A DNA stretch of 64,000 nt, taken from positions 1 to 64,000 of the forward strand of contig CALKLO010000025.1 in NCBI GenBank assembly GCA_937991945.1. The letters are read 5' to 3'. Of this stretch, positions 1 to 8,047 are shown one piece after another; position 1 is the stretch's first letter; each line of letters starts with the position of its first letter. A model generated the notes under the pieces. That model had not been told where the DNA came from and did no database searches. It saw only the letters and a list, made by a program, of their open reading frames with translations. This stretch comes from an uncultured Granulosicoccus sp. Lineage in GTDB: Bacteria > Pseudomonadota > Gammaproteobacteria > Granulosicoccales > Granulosicoccaceae. The position numbers were made by a program, and so were the translations under genes.

Positions 1-927
1 ACGCGCCCTGTCACGCAAGCACTCATCAATGATCGATTAAAAGCGGTGGGCAGTGGCACAGCACTCGCTTCGGTGAGTGTCGTACCTTTATCCGGCGGCA
101 TTCTTACTGATGTTTTAGTCAGCTCAGGCAATTCAGTCACCAGCGGCGATGTCCTTGCAACACTGGACAATGAATCAGAACTGATCGCTCGGGATCGCGC
201 AGCCCGTACTGCCGCAGATGCCGCAACCGATGCTGCACGCCTGACTCAACTGCTGCGTTCTAACACCACAACTGAAGTCGAGTTGGATCGTGCTAAGGCT
301 GCTCTTGCTGATGCAGATCTAGCGCTTAGAGAGGCCCAATTAACGTTTGAACGCAGAACGGTCACAGCGCCCATCTCAGGCATTGTCGGTTTAGTCCCAG
401 TCGACAAAGGCAACTACGTCACGACACAAACTGAGCTAGCAACCATCGACGACCGCTCAACCATTATTGTTGAATTCTGGATCCCCGAAAGCTTTGCCAA
501 TCAAGTGTCAATTGATCAACCTGTTGAAGCCATTGCACTGGCCAATCCTAGCAAAAAGTATCAAGGGGTGATCAGTGGCATCGGTAGTCGTATAGAAACC
601 GACAGCCGCACACTGCCTATGCAAGCCCGCTTGGATAATCAATCTGATTCTCTACGTCCCGGCATGTCATTCGAGCTACAACTGCGCTTTGGTGGACAAG
701 AGTACCCAGCCGTTAATCCTCTGGCTATTCAATGGGACTCTAAAGGCTCGTATATCTGGCGCATCGTAGACAAAAAGGCCGAACGCGTGTCCGTCACCAT
801 CATTCAACGAAACCCAGAGTCTGTACTTGTCGATGCAGATTTGGCGCAAGGCGACGCCATAGTCATTGAAGGACTACTCTCCTTAAGACCCGGTGCAACT
901 GTGCGTACTGCAGGTGGTAAACCATGA
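1..927 (+). CDS. RND efflux periplasmic adaptor subunit (HlyD/MFP family), 5' partial
   Basis: This is the membrane-fusion (adaptor) protein that links an inner-membrane RND pump to an outer-membrane channel. The frame is open from base 1 and the protein already looks in mid-domain (AVGSGTALASVSVVP), so the ORF-track start (GTG at 46) is unlikely to be real and the signal peptide lies upstream of the window. Visible parts are a split biotinyl-lipoyl-like domain (GGILTDVLVSSGNSVTSGD, then APISGIVGLVPVDKGNYV), an alpha-helical hairpin between them rich in Ala/Asp, a beta-barrel region and a C-terminal membrane-proximal domain. Its stop overlaps the start of the permease by 4 bases (ATGA), which indicates translational coupling. 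Substrate cannot be read from sequence. Confidence 0.9.
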   Translation, partial: TRPVTQALINDRLKAVGSGTALASVSVVPLSGGILTDVLVSSGNSVTSGDVLATLDNESELIARDRAARTAADAATDAARLTQLLRSNTTTEVELDRAKAALADADLALREAQLTFERRTVTAPISGIVGLVPVDKGNYVTTQTELATIDDRSTIIVEFWIPESFANQVSIDQPVEAIALANPSKKYQGVISGIGSRIETDSRTLPMQARLDNQSDSLRPGMSFELQLRFGGQEYPAVNPLAIQWDSKGSYIWRIVDKKAERVSVTIIQRNPESVLVDADLAQGDAIVIEGLLSLRPGATVRTAGGKP

Positions 928-3900
928 GTGAACCTAACGCAACTATTGATACTTCGCCACTGGCCGCCAGTGAAGGCATAACCGCTATATTCGTACGTCG
1001 CCCTGTGCTGGCGCTCGTACTTAGTCTTCTAATAATTGTTGCAGGCTTTGCCGCGTTAACCGGCATTGAAATTCGTGAGTTACCGGCGGTAGACAGTCCC
1101 ATCATCACGGTCACTACCACCTATAGCGGTGCAGCACCTGAAACCATAGACAGAGAAGTCACAGCCATTATTGAATCGGCTGCGGGTCGAGTACCCGGTG
1201 TTAAATCTATTTCTTCGTCATCCTCCTTTGGTCGAAGCCGTGTCACCGTCGATTTCCGCGAATCAGTAAACTTAGACTTTGCAGCCTCTGATATGCGCGA
1301 TGCGATATCTCGGGTATCCCGCGATTTACCTGATGATGTGGACGACCCAACTATTGTCAAAGCTGATAGCGATGCGCAACCCGTACTAAGGCTGGCCATC
1401 ACTCATCCCACCATGAGTGCTGAGGAGATGACCTTAGTCGTCGAAAATCAGGTCTTAGACAATTTCACCGCCATCAATGGCGTTGCCGATGTGCAGGTAT
1501 ACGGCGATCGCGAACAGATATTTCGTATTGATGTCGACCAAACGAAACTAGCTAGTCGCGGATTAAGCATTGCGGATTTATCGGCTGCCTTGTCAAACGC
1601 CGCCTTCGATACACCGGCGGGTTCGCTATCCAGCGACACTCAAAACTTATCGGTTAGAGCCAGTGCCACCGTTGCATCGGCTGTCGAATTTCAAGAACTA
1701 CTCATTAACGATAGAACGCGAATTGGCGATGTTGCCTCGGTAACACTCGGTGCGGACACCGGCGCCACGGCACTCAGAGCTAATGGACAAACCGGTATTG
1801 GATTGGGCGTGCTGAAACAGGCCGGATCCAACACACTAGATATTTCAGATGCGGTACACGATGCAGCAGATATCTTACGCCCCACTCTGCCACCTGGCAT
1901 GGATATTCAAGTCACAAGCGATGATGCTGTTTTTATTAATGGCTCTATTAAGGAAGTGCTTTTTTCCCTGGCCTTAGCAATCACAATTGTTATTTCCATA
2001 ATCTTCATCTTCCTTCTAAATTGGCGAGCCACACTCATTCCAGCTATCACCATGCCCGTTGCACTCATAGGCACGGTTGCAGGTATTTGGCTGGCCGGTT
2101 TTTCTATTAACATTTTGACCTTACTGGCCCTACTGTTGGCCACAGGCATGGTGGTGGACGATGCCATCGTTGTACTTGAAAATATTGTTAATAGACGCAA
2201 CGCCGGTATGGGTTCACGTGCAGCAGCGGTATTGGGTACTCGACAAGTTTTCTTTGCCGTTGTCACAACGACTGCCGTACTAGCAGCGGTGTTTGTTCCC
2301 TTGTCTTTTTTACCGGGCAAGGCTGGCGGATTGTTCCGCGAGTTCGGTTATGTCTTGGCCATTGCCGTCACGATCTCATCCATCGTAGCGTTGTCGCTGT
2401 GCCCTATGCTGGCCTCCAAGGTACTGGAAAACTCACAAACTGTTGTACCAGCCGCGCAAGCGAAAGGTATCGCAGGCATCGTCAGGCGATTTGGCCATAG
2501 GCTTGCCAGACTCTATACACGCATTCTTCGCGTGTGCTTGAATTTCCCGTTGGTCGTTGTTGCTATTGCACTGTGCATTGCCGCTGTAGCGTGGCAGACA
2601 CTATCAACCATTCCTGAAGAACTGCTACCGCGAGAAGATCGCTCGGTTGCCCTACTTAGAGTGTCAGCACCGCAAGGGGTAAGCTTGGCCTACACCACTT
2701 CGCAGCTACAGAAAATTGAAGATCTCATTCAACCTTTTGTCGACAACGGCGAGGCGAAGAATGTGTTCTCTATCTCGGGTCGAGGCGGCAGTACCAATGG
2801 TGGGTTCATGGTCATCACCTTGAAACCTTGGGAAGATCGCGCACGTAGCCAGGCCGAGATTGTTGGAGAACTCAACCGAGGTTTATCCAGTGTTCCTGGC
2901 GTGCGGGCATTTGCTATTCAACCTAATAGCTTAGGTATTCGTGGAGCAGGTTCAGGTTTATCCGTTGCCATTGCAGGCAACAGCTACGAAGAACTGGCCA
3001 AACGTGGAGACCAACTGGTTGCAGAATTAGAGCAAGACTCGCGCTTTGGTCGAGTCAACTTAAGCTATGAGACTAGCCAGGCTCAGTTAAGTATTAGCAT
3101 TAACCGAGAGCGTGCTGCAGATCTGGACATCGAGATTGATGGGCTAGCGGCGGCTATGCAATCTGTTCTAGATGGAAGAACGCTCGGTGATGTATTCATC
3201 GATGATAGAGCTGTGGCTGTAAAATTAGTATCCAGCACACAGCCCATTAACGACCCTACCGATTTGGCGAACCTGTTCTTGAAAACAGGTGACGGCAGAA
3301 TCGTACCGATGTCGTCTATTGCAACGCTTACCGAAACCTCTATAGCCCCTTCTTTACCACGTGAAGAACGTTTCAGAGCCGTCACCATTACAGCCAGCCT
3401 ATCGGATGAGCTATCACTGCGAGAGGGTCTTAACGAATTCGAACGTTTAGCGGGTTCTATCCTTGATGCTGACATGCGACTCATCCCGTTAGCAGAAGCT
3501 GCCACGTTGAACGAGACATCCAATGGTTTGGCACTCACGTTTGGCTTTGCCGTCATCATTGTTTTTCTAGTGCTTGCTGCGCAATTCGAGAGTTTCCTCA
3601 GTAGCTTAATTATTATGTTTACTGTGCCTTTTGGTTTGGCCAGTGCGGTTTTTGCACTGTACTTCTCTGGCACTAGCCTTAACATTTATAGCCAAATTGG
3701 ATTAGTGCTGCTTGTCGGCATCATGGCTAAAAATGGAATACTGATAGTCGAGTTTGCTAACCAGCTACGCGATGAGGGGCTCAGTGTTAAAGAGGCGGCA
3801 TTGGAAGCAGCAACTCGCCGCGTCAGACCCGTCACCATGACCATGTTCTCAACCGTACTCGGTGGCGTGCCGTTGGTATTAGCCTCCGGTGCAGGTGCTG

Positions 3901-4070
3901 AGGCTCGTATAGCCTTAGGTTGGGTTATTGTCGGTGGCTTAGGTATTGCCACTGTTTTCACATTGTTTCTAACACCGGTTGCCTATCGATTGCTTGCAGG
4001 GTTTTCAGCGCCCAAAGCCATCAGCGACAAACGCCTGACCGAAGAACTACAACAAGCGGCAACCCAGTAA
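924..4070 (+). CDS. RND family multidrug/solute efflux permease (AcrB/MexB-type, HAE1-like)
   Basis: This is an inner-membrane proton-driven pump of 1048 residues, the normal size for the AcrB class. TM1 is near residues 28-50 (RRPVLALVLSLLIIVAGF). The porter domain follows with 'SGAAPETIDREVTAIIE'. The TM4 proton-relay motif GMVVDDAIVVLENI is near residue 410 and keeps both aspartates. The TM10 lysine is present in GIMAKNGILIVEF (about residue 935). The protein has the internal two-fold repeat typical of RND pumps. It is co-transcribed with the upstream adaptor, and no outer-membrane factor follows directly; the tolC-like gene at 53338 is a candidate partner. Drug or solute specificity is not predictable here. 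Confidence 0.95.
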   Translation: MSEPNATIDTSPLAASEGITAIFVRRPVLALVLSLLIIVAGFAALTGIEIRELPAVDSPIITVTTTYSGAAPETIDREVTAIIESAAGRVPGVKSISSSSSFGRSRVTVDFRESVNLDFAASDMRDAISRVSRDLPDDVDDPTIVKADSDAQPVLRLAITHPTMSAEEMTLVVENQVLDNFTAINGVADVQVYGDREQIFRIDVDQTKLASRGLSIADLSAALSNAAFDTPAGSLSSDTQNLSVRASATVASAVEFQELLINDRTRIGDVASVTLGADTGATALRANGQTGIGLGVLKQAGSNTLDISDAVHDAADILRPTLPPGMDIQVTSDDAVFINGSIKEVLFSLALAITIVISIIFIFLLNWRATLIPAITMPVALIGTVAGIWLAGFSINILTLLALLLATGMVVDDAIVVLENIVNRRNAGMGSRAAAVLGTRQVFFAVVTTTAVLAAVFVPLSFLPGKAGGLFREFGYVLAIAVTISSIVALSLCPMLASKVLENSQTVVPAAQAKGIAGIVRRFGHRLARLYTRILRVCLNFPLVVVAIALCIAAVAWQTLSTIPEELLPREDRSVALLRVSAPQGVSLAYTTSQLQKIEDLIQPFVDNGEAKNVFSISGRGGSTNGGFMVITLKPWEDRARSQAEIVGELNRGLSSVPGVRAFAIQPNSLGIRGAGSGLSVAIAGNSYEELAKRGDQLVAELEQDSRFGRVNLSYETSQAQLSISINRERAADLDIEIDGLAAAMQSVLDGRTLGDVFIDDRAVAVKLVSSTQPINDPTDLANLFLKTGDGRIVPMSSIATLTETSIAPSLPREERFRAVTITASLSDELSLREGLNEFERLAGSILDADMRLIPLAEAATLNETSNGLALTFGFAVIIVFLVLAAQFESFLSSLIIMFTVPFGLASAVFALYFSGTSLNIYSQIGLVLLVGIMAKNGILIVEFANQLRDEGLSVKEAALEAATRRVRPVTMTMFSTVLGGVPLVLASGAGAEARIALGWVIVGGLGIATVFTLFLTPVAYRLLAGFSAPKAISDKRLTEELQQAATQ

Positions 4071-4074
4071 CCCT

Positions 4075-5127
4075 ATGGATTCAGTTTCCCAGATAGTGCT
4101 GGGTGCCTCAGTTGCACACTTAACGCTTGGTTCTCGACTGGGGCGTCCAGCATTAGTCTTGGGTGCGGTGCTTGGCACCCTGCCCGACCTAGACGTTCTT
4201 ATACCGTACGCCGGTGCTATAGAAAACTTCACTTATCATCGCGGTTTCAGCCATTCACTTTTGGTGCTGTCGCTTATCAGCTTGCCCATCGCTTGGCTTT
4301 GCCAACGCCTTATGCGCAGCAAGCCAATAAGTCTTTCACGCTGGTGGTTAGCTTGTTGGCTAGTCTTGGTCACTCATCCGTTGCTCGACGGTTTTACGAT
4401 ATACGGCACTCAGCTTTTATGGCCACTGACAGTCACACCCACAGCCTGGGGTTCAGTGTTTATCATCGACCCCCTATACACACTACCGTTGATTGTCGGT
4501 GTGGCTCTTGCGTATCGACGAAGCTATGCGGGTGCTAAGCCTTATGTCATTGCAGGCTTAGCCTTAAGCTCTGCCTATTTACTTTGGACCCTCGTTGCTC
4601 AGCACACAATTCGTGAACGTGTTGTACAACAACTCAAAGCTAACGATATGGATGCACAAGAGGTGTTAATTGCACCCTTTCCTTTCGCATTGCTTTGGAG
4701 GGTCGTTGTCGTCAACGACTCGCAGTACAAAGAAGGCTTCAGTTCGTTGCTGGATGACAGCGACGACATCGTATTAGATAGCTATAGCCACGGCAAACAG
4801 GAATGTGTGACTTGGCTGGATCACTGGCCAATCGCGCGTCTGGATTGGTTCACCAGTGGCGTATACGCACTGAGTGTTCAGGATAATCAGCTTGTTGCCT
4901 CAGACTTGCGTATGGGCGTCGAAGACGATTATGTTTTTGAATTTGAAATTGCGGATTGGGTCGACGGACGTTGGCAAGCCATAAACACTCGCCTACGCCC
5001 AGTCGATATTGATGCGGCTAGAATGACACTACTGTTTCATCGAATATACGATCAACACGTAGACCTATCACCGATATCAGCGGTTATCAGGCAGGTCCCC
5101 CCTACCTGTGAACCGGTAAATTCCTAG
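4075..5127 (+). CDS. YdjM-like inner-membrane metal-dependent hydrolase family protein
   Basis: A 350-residue membrane protein of the YdjM/DUF457 family. Diagnostic pieces are 'GTLPDLDVLIPY', 'YHRGFSHSLLVLSLISLPIAW' and 'THPLLDGFTIYGTQLLWPL'; their conserved Asp and His residues are the presumed metal ligands of the family. Several hydrophobic segments lie in the first 190 residues. The remaining ~160 residues form a soluble C-terminal extension absent from short YdjM proteins. It begins 4 bases after the RND permease stop, so it probably shares that transcript. It converges on the next gene with the two stop codons sharing one CTAG. The biochemical reaction of this family is not firmly known. 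Confidence 0.8.
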   Translation: MDSVSQIVLGASVAHLTLGSRLGRPALVLGAVLGTLPDLDVLIPYAGAIENFTYHRGFSHSLLVLSLISLPIAWLCQRLMRSKPISLSRWWLACWLVLVTHPLLDGFTIYGTQLLWPLTVTPTAWGSVFIIDPLYTLPLIVGVALAYRRSYAGAKPYVIAGLALSSAYLLWTLVAQHTIRERVVQQLKANDMDAQEVLIAPFPFALLWRVVVVNDSQYKEGFSSLLDDSDDIVLDSYSHGKQECVTWLDHWPIARLDWFTSGVYALSVQDNQLVASDLRMGVEDDYVFEFEIADWVDGRWQAINTRLRPVDIDAARMTLLFHRIYDQHVDLSPISAVIRQVPPTCEPVNS

Positions 5128-6680
5128 CGCGATACTCGACGTGTTCGGCGAATACCGAACACGAGTGATAGCAATATCATTGACCAACCTGCCATAGCAC
5201 CCGACGAGCTAGTTTTCATAGCACCTGCTTCAAAGATGACCGTACTGGCAACAGAATCACCGTTTTGATTGGCCGCATCTGCTTCATAACTGATTGAGTA
5301 CATACCTTCAGCTGACGGAGTAACGCCCAACGCCAACTCAAGGGGCTCGTCGACAGCCACGGAGGCAAACGTACACTGCAGCTCGCTCACACCAATGCAT
5401 TCGCTCGGAACGGTGCTCAGAGTTAGACCGCCAGGAATACTCACATTCACTTCAACATCGGTGGCATCCGCTAGACCCGTATTGGAGATAGTGGCAACGA
5501 TGAGTGTCTCACTACCGTTGTTCCACGTAAGCTCTGTGTCGTTTAACTGAAGGTTCAATAAACTAAGCGTACCGATGTCCACCACATCGACCATCACAGT
5601 AGACTCATCGTTAGTTTGGTCGTCATCGACACTACTGGTGCTGATGGCCATTGGAATCGTTAGGGATCCTGCTTGCAACGGTGTCAGTATGAATTCGTAA
5701 GAGCGTTCGTCCTCAGGACCAGTAGGCCCCACATTACCTAACGAGCAGACAATGGCCTCGTCTTGAACTTGGCAACCATCAGGAAGAGACGTGGCTTCCC
5801 ACTGTGTTCCAATGCCTGCATCAAGGTTGATTTCAACGTCAGCCGCTGTGTCATACCCATCGGTGTTTTCTACGAGCAGCGTTAGGCTGATTGAACTATC
5901 GATGTCTATGGCAGTAGAGTCAACTGTTGCACTCATCGCCATATCAACAACATCGTCAATATTCTCCAGGCTGCCTGAAACACACGATATATCGTCCTCA
6001 CCCGATGGGCTACAAATACGCGTGTTGTCCGATAAATCTTTGATGAGCATGATGCGATCAGCCTCAAAACCGTCTTCACGCGCACTGATCATGAAGCGAT
6101 GCTCACCAGGTTCATCAACAGTTATCCAAATAGTTTTCTTCGCACCGCACGGTCCAACTCCACCGGAATCTCGCTGACGCCCTGACCACTGCCACCCTGT
6201 ACCTGCCGTACAAAATTGCATGCGAGCACCACTTTGTGGCCACTCATCATTGAGACCCACATGAATACCATTGTCTTCGGTACCGGTTGAGTAGCCGCGT
6301 ATGTGCACGTAATACCGACCGGCTTCTGGAAATGTCATGGGGTAGACAGCTTGCGGGCCCGCACCTGGTGTATCCCAATAGGCGGTCGGTGGTCCAAATT
6401 CATCATCATGAGTTACACGAATATCGGGTAATAACTCAATGTACGCGCCACCCGCCGCACCGTCAGAGTGGTTTCCGTCAGGGTCGTTTTCCTGAGTGCC
6501 GGTCTGCGCATCCATTAGAACCCAGCGCTCACCTCGGGACTCATCGTCCTCCGCTTCCACCACCAGCGCTATGTAGTCGTCTGTCGTTCGGGTATCCGCT
6601 GATAATGTTGACACGAGTGCTAAGTGGAAAAACACACCCCAGGCGACTAACGTCTTTAATTTGGTTATTGGCAGAACCAT
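5124..6680 (-). CDS. Secreted beta-sandwich protein with C-terminal CTERM-type sorting tail
   Basis: Unrecognised at gene level. I start it at ATG 6680 (the track used TTG 6683); a GGAG lies upstream. A signal peptide is visible (KLKTLVAWGVFFHLALVSTLSA). Residues ~30-220 resemble a carbohydrate-binding-like domain that starts with 'EAEDDESRGERW' and is rich in aromatic residues and Asp. Two DUF11/CARDB-like beta-sandwich repeats follow (about 235-365 and 370-480), with regularly placed cysteines (CQVQDEAIVCSLGNV; CIGVSELQCTFASV). The end is a short Ser/Gly linker, a hydrophobic helix and a basic tail (AGWSMILLSLVFGIRRTRR), the layout of GlyGly-CTERM/rhombosortase-type surface signals. Inferred role: cell-surface or secreted binding protein. 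Confidence 0.7.
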   Translation of the reverse strand: MVLPITKLKTLVAWGVFFHLALVSTLSADTRTTDDYIALVVEAEDDESRGERWVLMDAQTGTQENDPDGNHSDGAAGGAYIELLPDIRVTHDDEFGPPTAYWDTPGAGPQAVYPMTFPEAGRYYVHIRGYSTGTEDNGIHVGLNDEWPQSGARMQFCTAGTGWQWSGRQRDSGGVGPCGAKKTIWITVDEPGEHRFMISAREDGFEADRIMLIKDLSDNTRICSPSGEDDISCVSGSLENIDDVVDMAMSATVDSTAIDIDSSISLTLLVENTDGYDTAADVEINLDAGIGTQWEATSLPDGCQVQDEAIVCSLGNVGPTGPEDERSYEFILTPLQAGSLTIPMAISTSSVDDDQTNDESTVMVDVVDIGTLSLLNLQLNDTELTWNNGSETLIVATISNTGLADATDVEVNVSIPGGLTLSTVPSECIGVSELQCTFASVAVDEPLELALGVTPSAEGMYSISYEADAANQNGDSVASTVIFEAGAMKTSSSGAMAGWSMILLSLVFGIRRTRRVSR

Positions 6681-6713
6681 CAACTACAACTCCACAGTGA
6701 AACAGCGCGAAAA

Positions 6714-6749
6714 ATATCGGTATAGTTCAGGGATATCGGCAGTTATCGG
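6714..6749 (-). promoter_or_regulatory. Three TATCGG direct repeats upstream of the CTERM protein gene
   Basis: The plus strand reads ATATCGG at 6714-6720, ATATCGG at 6733-6739 and TTATCGG at 6743-6749; a further GTATCGG lies at 6828-6834. On the gene strand these are CCGATA repeats 34-69 bases before the start codon. Repeated hexamers at this place often mark an activator or response-regulator site, but no regulator is identified, so this is only a candidate. Confidence 0.25.
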
Positions 6750-6853
6750 GGTTTTAAGAGTCGACCGGTTCTTAGTTTCATTGCTAAATACACGGAAATA
6801 GCACTCAACAAATAACGTATCGGTGTTACTTCACTAAAGCCTAAGCCACAAGA

Positions 6854-7876
6854 CTAGCGGGTATAACGCTGGGTGAGCAGTACGGCCATAACTAAGCGTA
6901 AGCGGTACGCTAAATCTTTACGAATAAAGTTGGATGTCAGCAGGAAACGCAAACTACTAAAGCGTGATTGCTTAAACCGCAAATACTCTTTAAACGCCTC
7001 TATGGAGCGTCGTTGCTCTAACGATAACGCAGGAAATTGATCAGAGTTGTCTGTTAAATACTCTAGGGTTTTCAATCTAGAGTCCTCTTTAAAGGGCAGT
7101 TTAAAATTACGCTTAACGAGCTTGTTCCAATTCGAATTAGCTATAAATGCGCTTATGCCCCGCCCCATCGATGCGGCTGTATTGCTCGCATTACTCCCAT
7201 GCAGCCGATAATTCACTAACGACAAATCTAACTTTGCACGATGCCCAAACAATTCAGCGAGTATCGCAATCCAATAATCATGAACATGCAATGCGTCTGG
7301 AAAAGGCAAACACAGTTCAGCCATTGCACGGTTCATAAGTATGGTGTTTCCCATAACACCGTTCTCACCCAAGATAACCGGTAACGATTTCTCTTCTGCA
7401 ATGCGATACCGCCGATAAGCCAAAAAGGATCCATGCATAAGCTGCCCTTGTGCGTCGACTATATTGAGATCGGAATGCACCAACAGTGGTACATCACGAC
7501 CATGCACCAACTCCAGCGCTGCCATTGAACTCATACCACAGGCAATTCTACTTCTATCCCACACATCGTCTTGGTCGGATAGCGCAAAGTAGTTTTCGTC
7601 GGAGTCCATCGCACTACTCAGGCAGTGCTCAAAATTCCTAACAAAGCCTGTGTTTTGTTTATTGACATTGATTGTGTCGATGTCTGCTCTGAGCAAGCCC
7701 GAAATTCTCTCAATGGTGTCATCACTAGACACATCGTCGCAAAGACGAATGGACACGGGGTGTACTTGCGCCAGGAGGGATTCTACTTGTGCCTCCACAT
7801 ACTCAGCGCCGTTATACGTGCACAGCACTACGGCTACACGAGTATCAACAGGATGGGTAGGCAAGGATTTGGACAT
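6854..7876 (-). CDS. Family 2 glycosyltransferase (GT-A fold, rhamnosyltransferase-like)
   Basis: A cytoplasmic enzyme of 340 residues that transfers a sugar from a nucleotide-sugar donor during surface-polysaccharide synthesis. It opens with the GT2 signature 'VAVVLCTYNGAEYVEAQVESL', then 'DDVSSDDT' and the metal-binding region 'ALSDQDDVWDRSRI', and it keeps the 'VHDYWIAIL' acceptor-side motif. This layout is shared with dTDP-rhamnosyltransferase-like GT2 enzymes; donor and acceptor are not determinable. It is divergent from the WbsX-like gene at 8048 with a 171-base shared upstream region, and together they form a small polysaccharide-modification locus. No other cell-surface sugar genes lie next to them. 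Confidence 0.88.
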   Translation of the reverse strand: MSKSLPTHPVDTRVAVVLCTYNGAEYVEAQVESLLAQVHPVSIRLCDDVSSDDTIERISGLLRADIDTINVNKQNTGFVRNFEHCLSSAMDSDENYFALSDQDDVWDRSRIACGMSSMAALELVHGRDVPLLVHSDLNIVDAQGQLMHGSFLAYRRYRIAEEKSLPVILGENGVMGNTILMNRAMAELCLPFPDALHVHDYWIAILAELFGHRAKLDLSLVNYRLHGSNASNTAASMGRGISAFIANSNWNKLVKRNFKLPFKEDSRLKTLEYLTDNSDQFPALSLEQRRSIEAFKEYLRFKQSRFSSLRFLLTSNFIRKDLAYRLRLVMAVLLTQRYTR

Positions 7877-8047
7877 GTAACAGGGTCAGCAATTTGAAGG
7901 CCAGCTTGGATAAGCAAAACACGTGGCCCACTCCTTGCACCAAGTAACCCCAGCAGTAGGTCCAACACCGTGTTTGATACCAAACATGCACTTCCGGTAT
8001 TCATACAACATATTTTATTCCAACATGCGAAAAAATTATAGCGGGTC

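Noticed and set aside
1907-2320. Long antisense ORFs inside the RND permease gene (here and at 3083-3685)
   Set aside because: They mirror the coding frame of a well-conserved gene, with Ser/Thr/Ala-rich low-information translations typical of shadow frames.
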